Assembly (NCBI RefSeq): GCF_048773025.1
Contig: NC_133571.1
Span: 13,370,620 to 13,434,619 of the forward strand
Length of the DNA: 64,000 bases
Source: Camelus bactrianus
Taxonomy: Eukaryota > Chordata > Mammalia > Artiodactyla > Camelidae
Direction: 5' to 3'
Part shown: positions 40,701 through 53,400 of the stretch, in pieces
Position numbering within the stretch: position 1 is the first letter of the stretch
Layout of the letters: each line of letters begins with the position of its first letter
The notes under the pieces: model-generated
Databases searched by the model: none
Told to the model about the DNA's origin: nothing
Seen by the model: the letters and a program-made list of their open reading frames with translations, nothing else
Translations under genes and position numbers: made by a program

Positions 40701-42018
40701 GCTAAAAATAGAAACCCCAAACCATTTCTATTAAACATAATTTTTATTTCATCCAAGGCCAAGCTGAATAAAATTCTACAATGCAAAACATGTTGTCAAG
40801 GCAAGACAGTGTGATCACATTCATTCTGTGCTTGAACACAAGTCAGTGCTGGGTGTGTGCACACCTGCGCCTCCCAGAGGCACCTGCAGATCTGAGGCCT
40901 CCCCGAGGCCCGTTTGTGCTGCGTTGTTTGGATCTATAGTTATACAGGAAATTGACTGTGAGTATTGTTGTCATCCAAGCCAAAGGAAGAAACCATGCAT
41001 AAGATAGTCAAAAGCACTGCATATCAGGTGGGAGGTGGGAGGGTAGGGACTCCAACCTGGGACAAAGTGAAGTGAAGCAAGCTGCAGGATTTCCCGAGAG
41101 AAGTCCCCCTGCTGGCCCTCCCTCCCCCCAGCACTCCAACAGCAGCTGTCTGTGACAACGAGATGGAGTCATGGCGTTACGGAGCCCAGGAGCACGGCTG
41201 CCCTCCCCCTCTGTCTCTTATCCTGTCTCAGCCTCCAGATGCCACAACAGGTATTGCTCAGGTCAGGAAAGATGGCTCCTGAAATGTGCAGAATCTCCCC
41301 CATCTCGGGCACGCTCAGCCTTTCCACACACGTGCACACAGCCCCACTTCCATGTGCAGCTCACCCACCCCAGAGTCACACATTTCCACACACGCACTCC
41401 ACGCACACCCTCGGCTGCCACCATCCCCGCGGCTCCCTCTCACACCCCTCCCTCTGCCTCCAGCTCTGGGCAGCCAGTCAGATGCGAAAAGTCTGAGCTC
41501 CACCCACCCCTCTCCCAGACCTCTCGAGCACCTTGGGGATCAAGGACGGGGAGCTGGGAATGACTTTGTCTGCAGTCTCCTGACTTTACAGTCAGTGCAG
41601 CTGCATGTGAACCAGTCCTAAGTTCAACTCTGTAAATGGCTCTCTCTAGCCCACAAGCCATGAAAACAGCCTCACCAGCCCCCGGAGATCACCCCGAGAC
41701 TTGCATGCACTGAGGGTCTGCTTGGGAAGATGGCTTTGCCTACACATCTTCTACTGCAAGTCCATGCCAGTTTCTCCATGGGTCTAATCCTGGGCAGGAC
41801 GCTTTTCATTGTCGGGACTAAGTTTAGCATTCTCTGCCCCCACTTACTAAATGCCAGCAGAGCCCTCAGGCATTGGGGCAACCAAAAGTGTCCCCACTAT
41901 ACGCCCAGTTACCTCAGTGGAAAACCACCACACAAAAGCCATGGACAAGAAGCTGTAAAGCCTCAGAGCCAGGGTTTCCAACATTACAGAAACTCAAATA
42001 ATTCCAAGAGGGAAGGGT

Positions 42019-42100
42019 GAGAAGAGAGACAGAGACAGAGAAGAGAGAGAGAGAATGTGTGTGCGTGTGTGCATGTACGTGTGTTTGCGTGTGTTTGCAT
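42019..42100. repeat. GA-rich then GT-rich simple repeat in SCN4B 3'UTR
   Basis: AGAGACAGAGAAGAGAGAG changing to TGTGTGCGTGTGTGCATG. Confidence 0.9.
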
Positions 42101-42179
42101 TATGGGGATGGGACTCTGATGAACACAGGACAGACTTGAAACAATCTCCCTAATTATGATAATACCTGGACTCCTAGAT

Positions 42180-42330
42180 CCCTTTCCAAGCCAAAACAAT
42201 TTTTTACACCAAAACTTGCCAAGCCTCACAACAGTCCTGTGAGGTAGGTAAGTATTATTATGCCCATTTTATAGATGGGGAAAGCTGAGCCCAGAGGAGA
42301 TGTATGACCCACTTATCAGTCACTAGTAGA
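42180..42330 (-). repeat. MIR SINE in SCN4B 3'UTR
   Basis: Reverse MIR on the plus reading: AAGTATTATTATGCCCATTT and TAGATGGGGAAAGCTGAGC. Same strand as SCN4B, so it is transcribed in sense. Confidence 0.8.
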
Positions 42331-43038
42331 CCCAGGAGTGGAGAGGATGATGCTCTTCCTCTCCCTTACTCTGTACACCTTGGCTTCCTCTCAAGGGAAT
42401 AAGAGGAGACCAAGACACTTTGCCTGTCCAAATGCTAAAGCTGGGAAAGGAGAAGAAAGCAGTTTTGCATGAAGGCAGCTGTAAGAAGTTTCCTGCATGA
42501 CTGTGGCTCTGGTCTGTCTGCTCCCAAAGCCAGGAAAACCTAAACCTGAGCCCAGGATGAGTGAAGGAGGACACCAGGGACAGAGACAGATCAGAGTGGG
42601 ACCCTGTGAGCCCATCAGGTTGGACGAGGGCCACAGGCCACAACCTTGGCTGCCCTGCAGGTCCTGCTGTTCTCAGCCTCCCCCAGCTGCACCGTTGGGG
42701 AAGCTCGCTGCTGCTTCTTGCCAGGGAAAGTCCCCAGACAGTCCCCAGACAGTCCCCATACACTTTGGAAAAGGAAGCTACTCCCCTCTCTTCCCTCTCA
42801 GGGGCCCAGAGGACAACAGTGTCAGAAAGCCAGCAAGAGAGCGAGGGAGTGAGCAGATGGTGGAGACCTCTGCTATCACTGCTCCCCACCATCCCCCCAT
42901 CATTTTCAACCCACGGGGACACCACCACATGCCGTCAGGGACCACACGGGAGCGCTTGGGAGACGTCCCTAAGACCCAGTCACTGGCCAAGGGGCTGTGA
43001 GTGACACAACTCAGCTCCCTGGTCCCCTGCATGGCCCT

Positions 43039-43104
43039 GGGGGGGGGGGGTTGGGGAACCCTCCTCAGTGCCGCCGCCCCTCACCGCCGCCCCTCACCCC
43101 CGAC
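43039..43104 (+). repeat. Poly-G run and GCCGCCCCTCACC tandem repeat
   Basis: Twelve G at 43039-43050, then two to three GC-rich units near 43070-43100, inside the SCN4B 3'UTR. Confidence 0.8.
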
Positions 43105-44351
43105 CCGAGTTGGCTGTTTCGTCTGGGCTAAAGGGAGGAGGGATGGTAGAAGCTAGGACTCGGGAGGTAAGGCACAGTCTAGCCCCACACACAAGGGGTG
43201 TGCAAACCAGCGCTTGGCAAAACAATGGAAAACTGTGGGCAGTCTCTCTTGCTCCTCCCCAACCGCAGGGTAGGAGGGGGCACAGCTGAGCAGGAAGCAG
43301 CCAGAAATCCCAAAGGCCCTCCCGTCCAAAGCAAGAGAACCCCCTGAGGTGACGGCGAGCCTTGACACAGGGCTGGAGATGAACAACCCTGGGCCGGCAG
43401 AAGCTGGAGGGGCCGAGGAGGAGCAGCCAGCGGGAGGGGAGGGTTGAGGAGCAACTCCTCAAGCAAGATGGCGCCACCTGCTGCTTCTGGGGAGAGGAGC
43501 AGGGCAGAGCCGGCCCGAGTTCCCAGGAGCGGGGGTGGTCCTGCCATGCTAAGGAGCCGCTGGGGTTGGCAGGCCTGGGGGTGGGCATTCTGTGGCCAAG
43601 AGGCCCACCTCTGCAGCCCTGACCCTCCCAGGAGAAATGCTAGGAAAGGTGTAGGTGGCACTCCAGTGCTCCAGGAAGGCCTGACGGGCCCCTTCATGAG
43701 TGCCTCCGGAATCCAGGGATCAGAGGAACAAACCAGGTGGGCTGGGACCCGCCCCCCCAAGACCAAGGCAGCAGCCCTAGCTTGGAGAGTTCAGAGGAGC
43801 AGCAGGTTGGGGGGTACCAAGGCAGACAGGTACCCAGGGGTGCAGGGAAAGGGAAGTTCCTCATTAGAGGGATGTGGGGGACCAAGTATCTATCAAAGCT
43901 TCCCACCCCCAGATCCTGCACAGAGACCTCTGGCCTCTCCCCACACAGGGTCCAGCTACTGGGGCAGACCTTGCCCACCCCCCAAGTCACTCTCAAAGAA
44001 ACGTCGGGAGGAAAAGCAAGGCATTCCTTAAACAAGGTGGGGACACTGAAGAAGCCCATCCACCCGGACGTCAGGAGACCAGCCCTGCACACTTCCCCAG
44101 TGCCTCTTTTCCTCTCCTAAACCTTCCACAGGCCCCCCTCCCCTGGCCAGCCCTTGTCCCTGGGGAGCCCTGGCGGGGGAGGGGCTGGGGCAGTCTGGGC
44201 AAGGACCCTAGCTTCTCCCGCCGCCGGGGAAGACTACAGTTTGAGCCAAGCAGCAGATGTCTCAGGCACGTGGGTTCACGGACACTGCTCAAGCATCAGT
44301 TTCATCACCGGAAAGTGCGGCTCCCCGAGGCTGCTTGGCCCCAAGCAGGGC

Positions 44352-44445
44352 TCACACTTTGGTTGGTGCTTTCTCTTCCGCCTTGGAGCCCGGCAACCCA
44401 TTCTCTGTATTATCATTCCCTGAAGAACTCACGAGGCACTCCTTC
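44352..44445 (-). CDS. SCN4B: SCN4B last coding exon (cytoplasmic tail)
   Basis: Encodes residues 198-228: [31 protein letters not shown] and TGA. The acceptor is CTCTCAG. Nearly identical to other mammals. Confidence 0.97.
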
Positions 44446-47400
44446 CTGAGAGGGAGAGAGGAGGGAGGGGGACACTGGTGAGAGGAGGAGCCAGAGTGAT
44501 GCATAAATGTGGGGGGCGGCGTGGCCTGGGGCATCAGGCCTGGGCCCTCTCCCTGCCCTTCTGTAGAGCTATGGTAGCCAGAGGTCGGGTTGTCTAACCT
44601 CTCTGCCTCCGTTTCCTCATCCAGAGAATGGCTGTAACAGTGGCCCCTTCTTCATGGGGTTGCTGGGCGGAGTCAGTGAGCACCTGGAACAGCGTCTGAC
44701 CCACAGGAAGGTCTCAGTAAGGCTAGCAGCCCCCGGCCATCTCATCACGGACGAAGGCAAGGGTACCAGGTGCCGTTCCCAGGGGTCAGGGCTGAGGGGT
44801 AATTCCCAGGCTGTGCCAACCCGGGGGAAAGGCCCGAGGCACCAGGCAGTTTGCCCAGGGCAGAGAGTCTTCCAGAGCCCCACAGGCCTTTCCTCCCCAA
44901 GCTCGCAGTGCCCAGAAGAATGAGACAGTAGTCACAGGTACGGGCAAGAGGTGTGGCCAGAGGGCGGTGCGATGGGACAGAAGGTAGCAGGAAGGAGAGA
45001 CGGTTGGGTGGGAAAACACCCCCCAGGAGTGTCACCGCCCTGACTGCCCTGCACTGGACATGCTCCCGTTTAAGTACATCCTCCCTCAACAGCAGCGCCC
45101 AGGCCGCACAGAGCTCTCCAGGGAAGACTGACTGCGACATCACTCCCAGCTTCCAGCTCATGAAAACTTGCAAGTCTTTTTCACGGCTGCTGTTGCTAAA
45201 CTACATCTTCGCCCAGCCTGGGCTGTGTAGCTGGGCGTGAGGGCTTCACGGCGGACTTGACTTGTCCTCCTCAGTTTTGTCTTGCGGGATTTAGTCCAGA
45301 GCTCAAGCCTATAAAGATCTTCCTAGATCCCAATTTTGTTCTCCATCATAATTACTAGGTTTTTGGAAATTTGATAAGTATATCATTTCTAATGTAGTTC
45401 AAATCTTAATAATAACAATGGGCAAGGAGAGCCCTGTGGCAGACCACTGAAGACCTCTACTCAGATGGGTCTGTCTGTCTGTCTATCTCTGTACCTAAGG
45501 TATAGTCAACCTAACTAATTCACATCCACCTAACTGACCATATTTCTTTACTGAGAACCAACTGGCTACCAGGCACTGTGTCAGGCTAGAAGGGCATCCA
45601 ATTTTCATGGCACCTGCTCTCAGAAAATTTGCAGACTCCCAAGGGATACAATATTACACAAGTAATTGCAATATCATGTGGTAAATGATAGGATGGGGGG
45701 ACCAAGGAGGGATTCAACCTAGAAGACTCCTTCTGGGGTCAGGGACGTCTCTTTGGAAGTGTCATTTAAGCTGAGGCCAAGAAGAGGAGCCGGAAAAGAG
45801 GGAGGAGACATTCCAGGCAGAGGGAACTGCACCCACGTGTGAAAGTCCAGAACTGATGGTGAGGTGCTGCCCCCAACCTCCTGTCTTCTCAGGAAGCTGC
45901 CACATCTCTCCTGTTATGCAGGCTCTCCTCGCTGCTCAGAGGACCCCTCTCCAGCTTCCCCACGGCCTGTTTCTACCTCCAGCCTCTCCCCACCCAGGCC
46001 CTGTACCCACCAAGGCCAGACCCTTTCTTCCGGGGCCCTCTGATCGTGCCAGACCCTACAAGCCCTCCCCAGCTCCTCTGCCGTCAGAGGAAAGCCAATC
46101 TCAGGCTGGACTCCCAGGTCCCTAAGGGTCTGTCCCCATCCCCTTTGCAGGCTGCTTCTCCCCTCCCTACCACACCCCTGACTCTCTCAACAACAACAAC
46201 AAACGTCTTGTTCTCTAGAACATGCCCACTTCCCAGATTCTCTGTCTTTGCTCTCAGTGGTTCCCCATCCAGAACACCCTTCTCTTCACCCTCCTTGAGG
46301 GTTAAATTATATCCATCTTGCAAGGCTGACCACAGTCATCTCTTTGGCCAGAAATCCTTCCCTAGTATTCCACCCGCTCCTGAACCCCTGCCGCATTCTG
46401 GTGTACCTCTTTGCTGGCCCTGGTCCCTCTACCTCATATTACACTTCTTCATGTACATGTCCTGTCTTCTTTACTTAAGGGCAGAACCTCATTCCTTCCA
46501 GAACTTCCTGCAACACCAACACAGTGCCTTGTACACATAGTCACCGAATGAATGACTGATTGAACTCTAGACCTGCCCCATGAATCAGAAGGGTACAGTG
46601 GCAGTGGGTTCAGCTTTGAAGCAAACAAGTCAGGGTTCAAATCCTAGCTCTATTACTTATTAGCTGTGTGGCCTTGGACAAGTCACTTAACCACTCTGAG
46701 CCTCACTTTGCTCAACTGTAAAATAAAAATGATGTATATTATATTAAAATGCCAGGTGGAGGACCTAACATGTGGTAGGCATGTGACAAATGACAGGAAG
46801 TGGCATCTGGGGCCAATTCCAGTGCCCCCAGCAAGAAAACACTTCACCTGCCTTGTTTTCCATGAAACCATGGCGGCTCCCAAGGATCACTGTTTTCTTT
46901 CCCACGTGCTTTTATATGTTGAATAATGTGTTGTCCAATTTTACTCACCATCAATAGTAAGACTGAATTTTTAAAGCAGGATTTGGTCCAGCTCCATGCT
47001 CCTGGTACCACTCAAGAGCTCAGGCAGACAACCCAAGAGCTCATTTCAGTGCCTCCTTGCTCCCCATTCCCTCTTCTGGTCCTTAAAATTCCCTCCCTGC
47101 CTTTAGCTGCCTTCCTTCCTGACCAGTGTCATTTCTGCCCTTTCCAGCCTAATTCCTTTTTCTCAACACAGCAGAATGAAGCCAACACAAAGAGAGTATC
47201 TCCCCCTTCTCTCCTGTCTCTCCTTCTTACTCTCACCCTCTCTGCTCCAATGGCAGGCCTGTCTCTTCTTTCTTGCTAAGAACATAACTTTCAAACGCCA
47301 TTTCCTTGCTCTGGCTTTGCAGCATTCACCATCTGCTGCCATGGAGCCTGCCTGTTCTGGCCATTCTGGGCCTGGGCTGCACCCTTTGTACCCCCTCCCC

Positions 47401-50400
47401 ATCTCTCCTCCCCTTCCCCGTATAGATGTCTGTTCTTCTACCTGAATCTATCTCAGGGTTTCCTGGGTGGCCATATCAGCCTTTTTATTTTTTTTTCATA
47501 TCAGCCTTTTTAGATTGTTTTTATCTCCCTCATTTGAATTTTCAGAATCTCACAATAAGAGACTCCCATCCTCCTTAAAGGATCTTCCCATTTTAGAGTT
47601 TCTGTACATGGAATCTTATATTTTCCCTGATCTAAAAAAAAAAAAAAAAGCTTCTTAAATCCTCTGGTAAGACTTTAGATTGGGGTGGTACAAATAGAAA
47701 AAGAGAAGCTAGCAGGATGGGAGGAAGACAGGGGAATGAGGACTAGCAAGTGGATTGTATTTATATACTCAGCGCATTCAATGTACTCAACAAACACCTA
47801 CTGAGAGGATGGGGAAGAGGGAGGGAGATTAGCAATGGGGCTGGAAGATGGAAGCAGGGTTGCAGGGATAGGAAGGAGAGTGGTAGAATTAGGAAAGGAG
47901 GATAGGATTAGGAGATAGATGGAAGGATGAAGGCGGATGGGGGTAGATGACGGTGGATGAAAAGATGCTGAGAACACCCACGATATAAGAGTGGATGGTG
48001 GACTGGTGGGAGGGCAGGAGTCAACTCACTTCTTCTCCTGAGTCTTCTTGATGATGAAGGCAACAAACTTCTTAACCAGCAGAATGAAGATGAGGAGCCC
48101 AATGACCCCGCCCACGACAGCCAGGATGATGAGCGTCACTGTGTTGTCCACTACTTCCACTTCACAGCCAGAGCAGGGAGAGAAGAGGGTGGAGAAGGGG
48201 AGCAGCGGTCACCTGGAGCACCATGGCAACCCAAGGGCTCCACAGCCTCCAACCTGGACATCCAGGACACGCCCACCTCAGGCCCCGCCCTCCCCAGGGA
48301 GGAAGCAGGAAAAGCTGGAATATGGCAGCCATCAGGCTCAGGTACAAGAAGAGGACCCTCTCCCCTCTCCCTCTGCACACATGCCCTCTCACAGAAACCC
48401 ACACAAATTCTGAAATAACTCACTCGGGGCCCACGGCACCCCGGTTTGACTTGATCCCCAAACATGAGGAAGTCATTGCCTCTTTCTAGGTCTCCTTTGC
48501 CCACAAGAAAAAATTGAGAATGCCCCTGTGATACCTCTTGTGTGGCCAGTAGGCTTTGGAGTCAGATAGTCTGGATTTTAACTACAGGATTTCAACGATC
48601 ATTAATGAGCTGGTAACCTAGAGCTGGTCATTTAACCCCTCCAGCCGCAGTTCCTTCATCTGAAAACTGAACTCCTAACTTCCCATACCTGCTCCACCCA
48701 GCCCCCCCACCTCCAATGAGAAAACCCCATCCTTCTAGTTGCTCTAGCCAAAATCCTGGCAGTCATCTTTGACTCCTCTCTTTTTCTCAAACCTTCAGTC
48801 CTCCTGAGAATCCTAATGGCCCTGACTTCAAAAACTTCCAGAATCACGAGCATCTCCTCTGCAGAAATTTCATATCATCCAGAAAAGCAGTGGACCCGCA
48901 GGTACACAAAATACATAGCACCATCAGGACAGGATTCTTGAGCAGGCTCCCTTCCTTTTTTCTTTGTGTCTGTGCCTCCTTAGCCTTCCAGGCTTCCCCC
49001 TCCATGAAGCCCACCCAGCTTAATTCCTCCAGCCCTTTCTGTAAACACTTCTGGTGTCAGGGGTCATGTGGCGTCATCATCACATGCTTCCTCATTGTCT
49101 AATTGTTCCACCTGTGTCAGACTGGCATCTCTAACTGGGACTGAGGCTCTGGAGGGGAGAGACCCTTCTTATCAATCTCTGTTGCCTGTGCCTCTTCTTC
49201 TGTTGCCCCTTTTTCAGTCACGGGTTGACCTGTCCTCGTCCTATTCAGACCTGTAAATTCCTAGAGGAATAACACTGCATATCATTCATTGCACTTTTTG
49301 GTTTAATACCCGGCATTCAATCAGCTGTTGCTAATGGAATACACAAGAATAGTAATAATCAGCCCATACAGAGAACTTTACCCATCACAAAACACTGCCA
49401 TGTAGCTTCTGTAACTCTCACAACAACCCTAGGGGAATGCAGATTTTACAGATGAGAAAAACAAGGCTCAGAGGGCCTAAGTGTATATCATAAGCTATTC
49501 AGAGGCAGAATAAGTATTCGAGCTAAGTTATTCCAGCATCCAGATGTAAGTCCAGTAGCTCTTGAAAGCTCAAAGTGAAAGGAAAACCAGTGTGGTCCAT
49601 TTCACCATGAGCTGGATACCTTCCCCCTAGTCCTTCCAACTCCACTGCCCTTGTCCCGGCCCCCACTACATACATTTATCAACAACTTGGAGGAAGATGG
49701 TGGCCTGATGCTGAAGATTATTCTCCTTGGGGTTCTTCACGTGGCAGGTGTATTTGCCTGTGTCGCTGAACTCCAGGTTCCTCAGCAGAATGGAAATATT
49801 GTTCATCTTCTCCTTTGTGGTGCCCTCCAGAGTGATGCGATCATCCTCTTTCAACCTCACCTTGGGGTCAGACTTCTCATTTTTCACAGTCCCATCTATG
49901 AGCTGTGGGGAAAGAGGGGAGAGAGGAGGTGGCTGAGAAAGAATCAGGGTCCTTTCAAGAGTTATGACATCACTCCAACCCACTCCTTGGGCACCTCCCT
50001 GTCCAGGTCCAGGAAGAGTCCTCCCTCTTGGCTTCCTTCCAGTATCGATAGCTCTGCCTGTCTAACCTGGATTTTACTTGCTTCAAGTTAAACTCACTTT
50101 CTGTTATTAAGGTCTCCCTAGAATGTAGCACAGCTTTTACTGCTTTCTTTGTAAAAGCCTTTTATATAAAGACTCCTGCAAATACCACACTCGTTTCTTT
50201 CTGTCACTGCCCTCAGCCCTTGCCAACGTCCCCTGTCTGCCTGAATTCTGGCCCTCCATCAAGAAGTGGATCAATTCCACAGTGTTGTGTGTTAGCACCC
50301 TCTGAGTTCAGAGTTTAATTATATCCAGAGTTAGTCTCTTGTGACTTCCAGATGTTTGTCTCGGATCCCCTGTTAGAGTGCAGAGTGAGTACTCAGTACA

Positions 50401-53400
50401 CACTTGCTGAGTGACCAGCCCACCCCTGGCCACAGCCCTGTCCCTGCTCCCGCACATCTCTTTCTCTTCCCCAGCTTCCCTTCCCTTCCTTCCAAGCCCT
50501 GTTCCCCAGCCCTTCTCCCATTGGACTCTCCTCATTCCCCTCTCCAAGTCTTCCAAAGATCTTTTCTCCCCTGTGTTTAAAATTATTAATTTTTACTCAA
50601 GCTAAGTTTCAGGTAAGTCTTCAGGCCAGACAGGGGACTCTGGCCAAGAATTCCAACAGACCCCAAATTCTGGCAATACAATCTAAGCATCCTTCCCACT
50701 TAGATTTTCCTAGACAGGCTCTGGAAAGAATACTGGGAGAAAGGGTGACAAAAGGTTCTGAAGACCATCACCTTGGGGTCAGTTCAGAAAAGACAAGAGC
50801 CTGGGATGGGAGGCAGGGGTGAGGCGACAGGAAAGGGTGGAGCATCAACGCTGTCCTGTCCCTTCCCCCACTACTTACGATCTTGAATGTATCACTGCTG
50901 TTGTATGACCACCAGAAGCGCAGGTCCTCGAAGCCGAAGCAGCTGGAGAAGGTGCAGGGCAGCAGGATCTCCGTGCCGTTGACCGCGGAGATGGTGGTGG
51001 CCTTTCCCACAGATACCTCCAGCGACAGGGACACAGGGAGCAGGAAGAGACCTGTGTGATGGGCACCACTTTTCTTAATAAAATCCCACCTAAACCTCCA
51101 GCCTAGAGCCCCGGAAGGGAGCTCTCGGGCAGAGTGGAGAGGCTTGATCAGGCAGCGAGTTCTCTGGTACCCTCAGGGTCAGGAGGAAGGTTCTCTTTAC
51201 TTCCACTGACACTGCCTGGGCCCCGCCCGCGCCTCCTTGATTCGTTCTCCCTCTTGGCCTGGGCAGGATGGACTTCTGAGCCAGTTAGCAGCCCCTGTAG
51301 CATTCTAAGTGACCACCAGGGGTCACCCCAGCCCAGAAAAGCCAGGCCCTTGCCACGGTGCCTCGGGCCTGCGCCCCCCTAACCTGCGGATGCTGCCCCT
51401 AAAGGTGCCCTCCCTGCACCGCCCCAAAGACAGGGCCCGTGCCTCCCGTTCGTGCTGGGAATTTCCCCAAGGACTCTGTATGTTACATTTTGGGGATTTT
51501 TTTTTGCGGGGGGGGCAGGGAGGGGCGGTGTTGGGAGGATGAGGGTGGCCCATGAGGTGAAAAAGAGGAAAACAGCAGCCAAGGTCCCTGGACACAGCCC
51601 CGCGGCCACTCATCACCAACCCTGGCGGCTTGCACTTGCCCCAAGGGGCGGAGAGGCAGAGGGACGCCTCCCGCTGGACCTTGCTTGACCACCGAGCCAG
51701 ACCCCGAGAAGAAAAGGAAAACAGAGCTGGCTGGGATGGCATCAGGAGAGGAGGGGTGGAACAAGTACGTATTGGCATCGTATTGGCATTGGGCAGCAGC
51801 AAGTGCAGAATGAGTGAAGCAATGATAGAGAAAGTAAGAAAGCAGAAGACCCTTTGTAGAGCGTGGCTCTGGGCAACCAGATGCACACAAGCAGGGAGAG
51901 GGAGCTGCACCCATGTTCCCCTCCTGATCCGGAGTGGCCAGTCCTGCCCCCTACTCCAGGCAGCCCACCTGGGCCTCTCATCCTGGGAGCATCCCCCCCC
52001 GAGCACCACCCCCCAGCCCACTCCCGTGCACCCCGCCGCTTTCCCACATCTGTATCAATACCAGCCCTGCTGCTTCATGAGTTCTTGTAAGGGAATCTGG
52101 TCCTCCTGTCCTACAAAGTCCTTGATAAAATGCCACTGTCCCTCAAAGTCACGGGGAGGAGTAGGGTTGGAATTAGAAACTAGCTCTTCTTGCCCTTGGA
52201 TGAACCAGGCACCCAGGGTCAGCCTGGGTGAGGACTCAGAGGGAGTCCTTCTCAGGTTCCCTGTGATCTGGAGAATAATGACCTTTTCCTGGGCCCGGAT
52301 GCTTGCTAATCCTCTATGTGAGTAATCACACGTCATTCTCACCTCACACCTGTAAAGTGTCTGTATTCATCACCTTTTACAGGTGGGAAAAATGAGGTTC
52401 AGAGAAGCAAAGTGCCTTGTGCCTTGGCCAAAGGTGTACAACTTCTAGAAGTAGTTGAAATCTGAACTGGGGTCTGACTCTAGGGCTAGTGGGCAAATGG
52501 GCTGCACCAACTCCTATGCCAGAGTTTCCCTGGCATCTCTTCCCAGACTGTAGCTTCTCTCAATGACTCAGACCTCCAGCCTGGCATTCCCAGAACCTCG
52601 TAGCTAAAGGACCCAGACTGCTCCACTTTAGAGACACCAAGTTGCCACTACCTGATTTTAGACACAGGACAGCCAAGAGCCAAACCGGGAGGAGACCTGG
52701 CTGCACTGACTGGGCTTCATGGCTGTGCCACTTGAGAACTTCCACTCAGTCCAGGTGGGCTCCCAGCTCTGCAGGTAATTCCCAGAAGTGCTCTAGCTCC
52801 CAAGGCAAGCCAAGGTCAGTCTTTGTTTTACAGGTCACCAACCTTGCACTTTCGCCCATCCTCACTCTCAAAGGACCTCTTTTGTTGAACTTAATGCCCT
52901 CCTGGTGCATCATAAACCAGTTTCCTCTTGTTTTGTCCACATGAGATAAGAATGCCTGGTGCCACTGGGCAATGCTTTTTAAATGAGAGGAGGGGCTCCA
53001 CTCTCAGGGCCCCCTTGGCCCCTTCCTGTTCCCCTAGCTGCTGAAGGCAAAGTGGGGTGCTCTTACCACAAAGTTCAGAAATAACACCCTGTGACCAAGG
53101 ATCCCAGTCACGCTCCCAGCCTTTGTTAACAGCAGCTGATATTTACTGAGCATATACTACATGCCGGGCACATTAAATCCTCATACCTGTGCTATGAGTG
53201 ACGTACTATAATGGCTCCATATTACAGACGAGGCAAGTGAGCATAGAGAGAGTAGATGACTTGCCTAAAATCAAAGAGACACATCCAGCATCCCAAAACC
53301 AAAAAGCAATACCTTCCTCATATCCTAAAATAGCAGGATTTGCCCACCCGGGTTCCAATTAGTGCTGAGAGGTTATTTCAATTAGCCTTCATTCTTTGAT

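Larger units (their letters stand above)
30419..40724. other. TMPRSS4-SCN4B convergent intergenic region
   Basis: About 10.3 kb without a recognisable host exon. It is AT-rich, with nested LINEs to about 35.2 kb, then unassigned repeat-like sequence, a retroviral LTR and L2-like sequence. Open frames here lie in repeats or lack family features. Confidence 0.75.
40725..44351 (-). other. SCN4B: SCN4B long 3'UTR with AATAAA signal
   Basis: About 3.6 kb from the stop to just past a minus-strand AATAAA at 40743-40748. This fits the roughly 4.5-kb SCN4B mRNA known in human. It contains a MIR copy (about 42180-42330), a purine/GT simple repeat (42019-42100), a G run and a small GC-rich tandem repeat near 43040-43100. 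Long open frames here match no protein family I recognise and are treated as non-coding. Confidence 0.65.
44446..48029 (-). other. SCN4B: SCN4B intron 4
   Basis: 3.6 kb with MIR, L2 and unassigned old repeat copies, an A run at about 47635-47650 and a purine-rich stretch 47800-47950. No extra exon recognised. Confidence 0.7.
48160..49673 (-). other. SCN4B: SCN4B intron 3
   Basis: 1.5 kb, mostly MIR (48550-48670, 49370-49530) and L2-like (48720-49110) copies. No extra exon recognised. Confidence 0.7.

Noticed and set aside
42323-44449. Open frames of 130-201 residues on both strands
   Set aside because: They lie in the SCN4B 3'UTR or across its last exon in other frames. They are GC-rich, without recognisable motifs, and overlap each other.
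51323-52325. Two open frames of about 230 residues on opposite strands
   Set aside because: Located in SCN4B intron 1, overlapping each other, with no signal, domain or splice context. Chance frames in GC-rich sequence.
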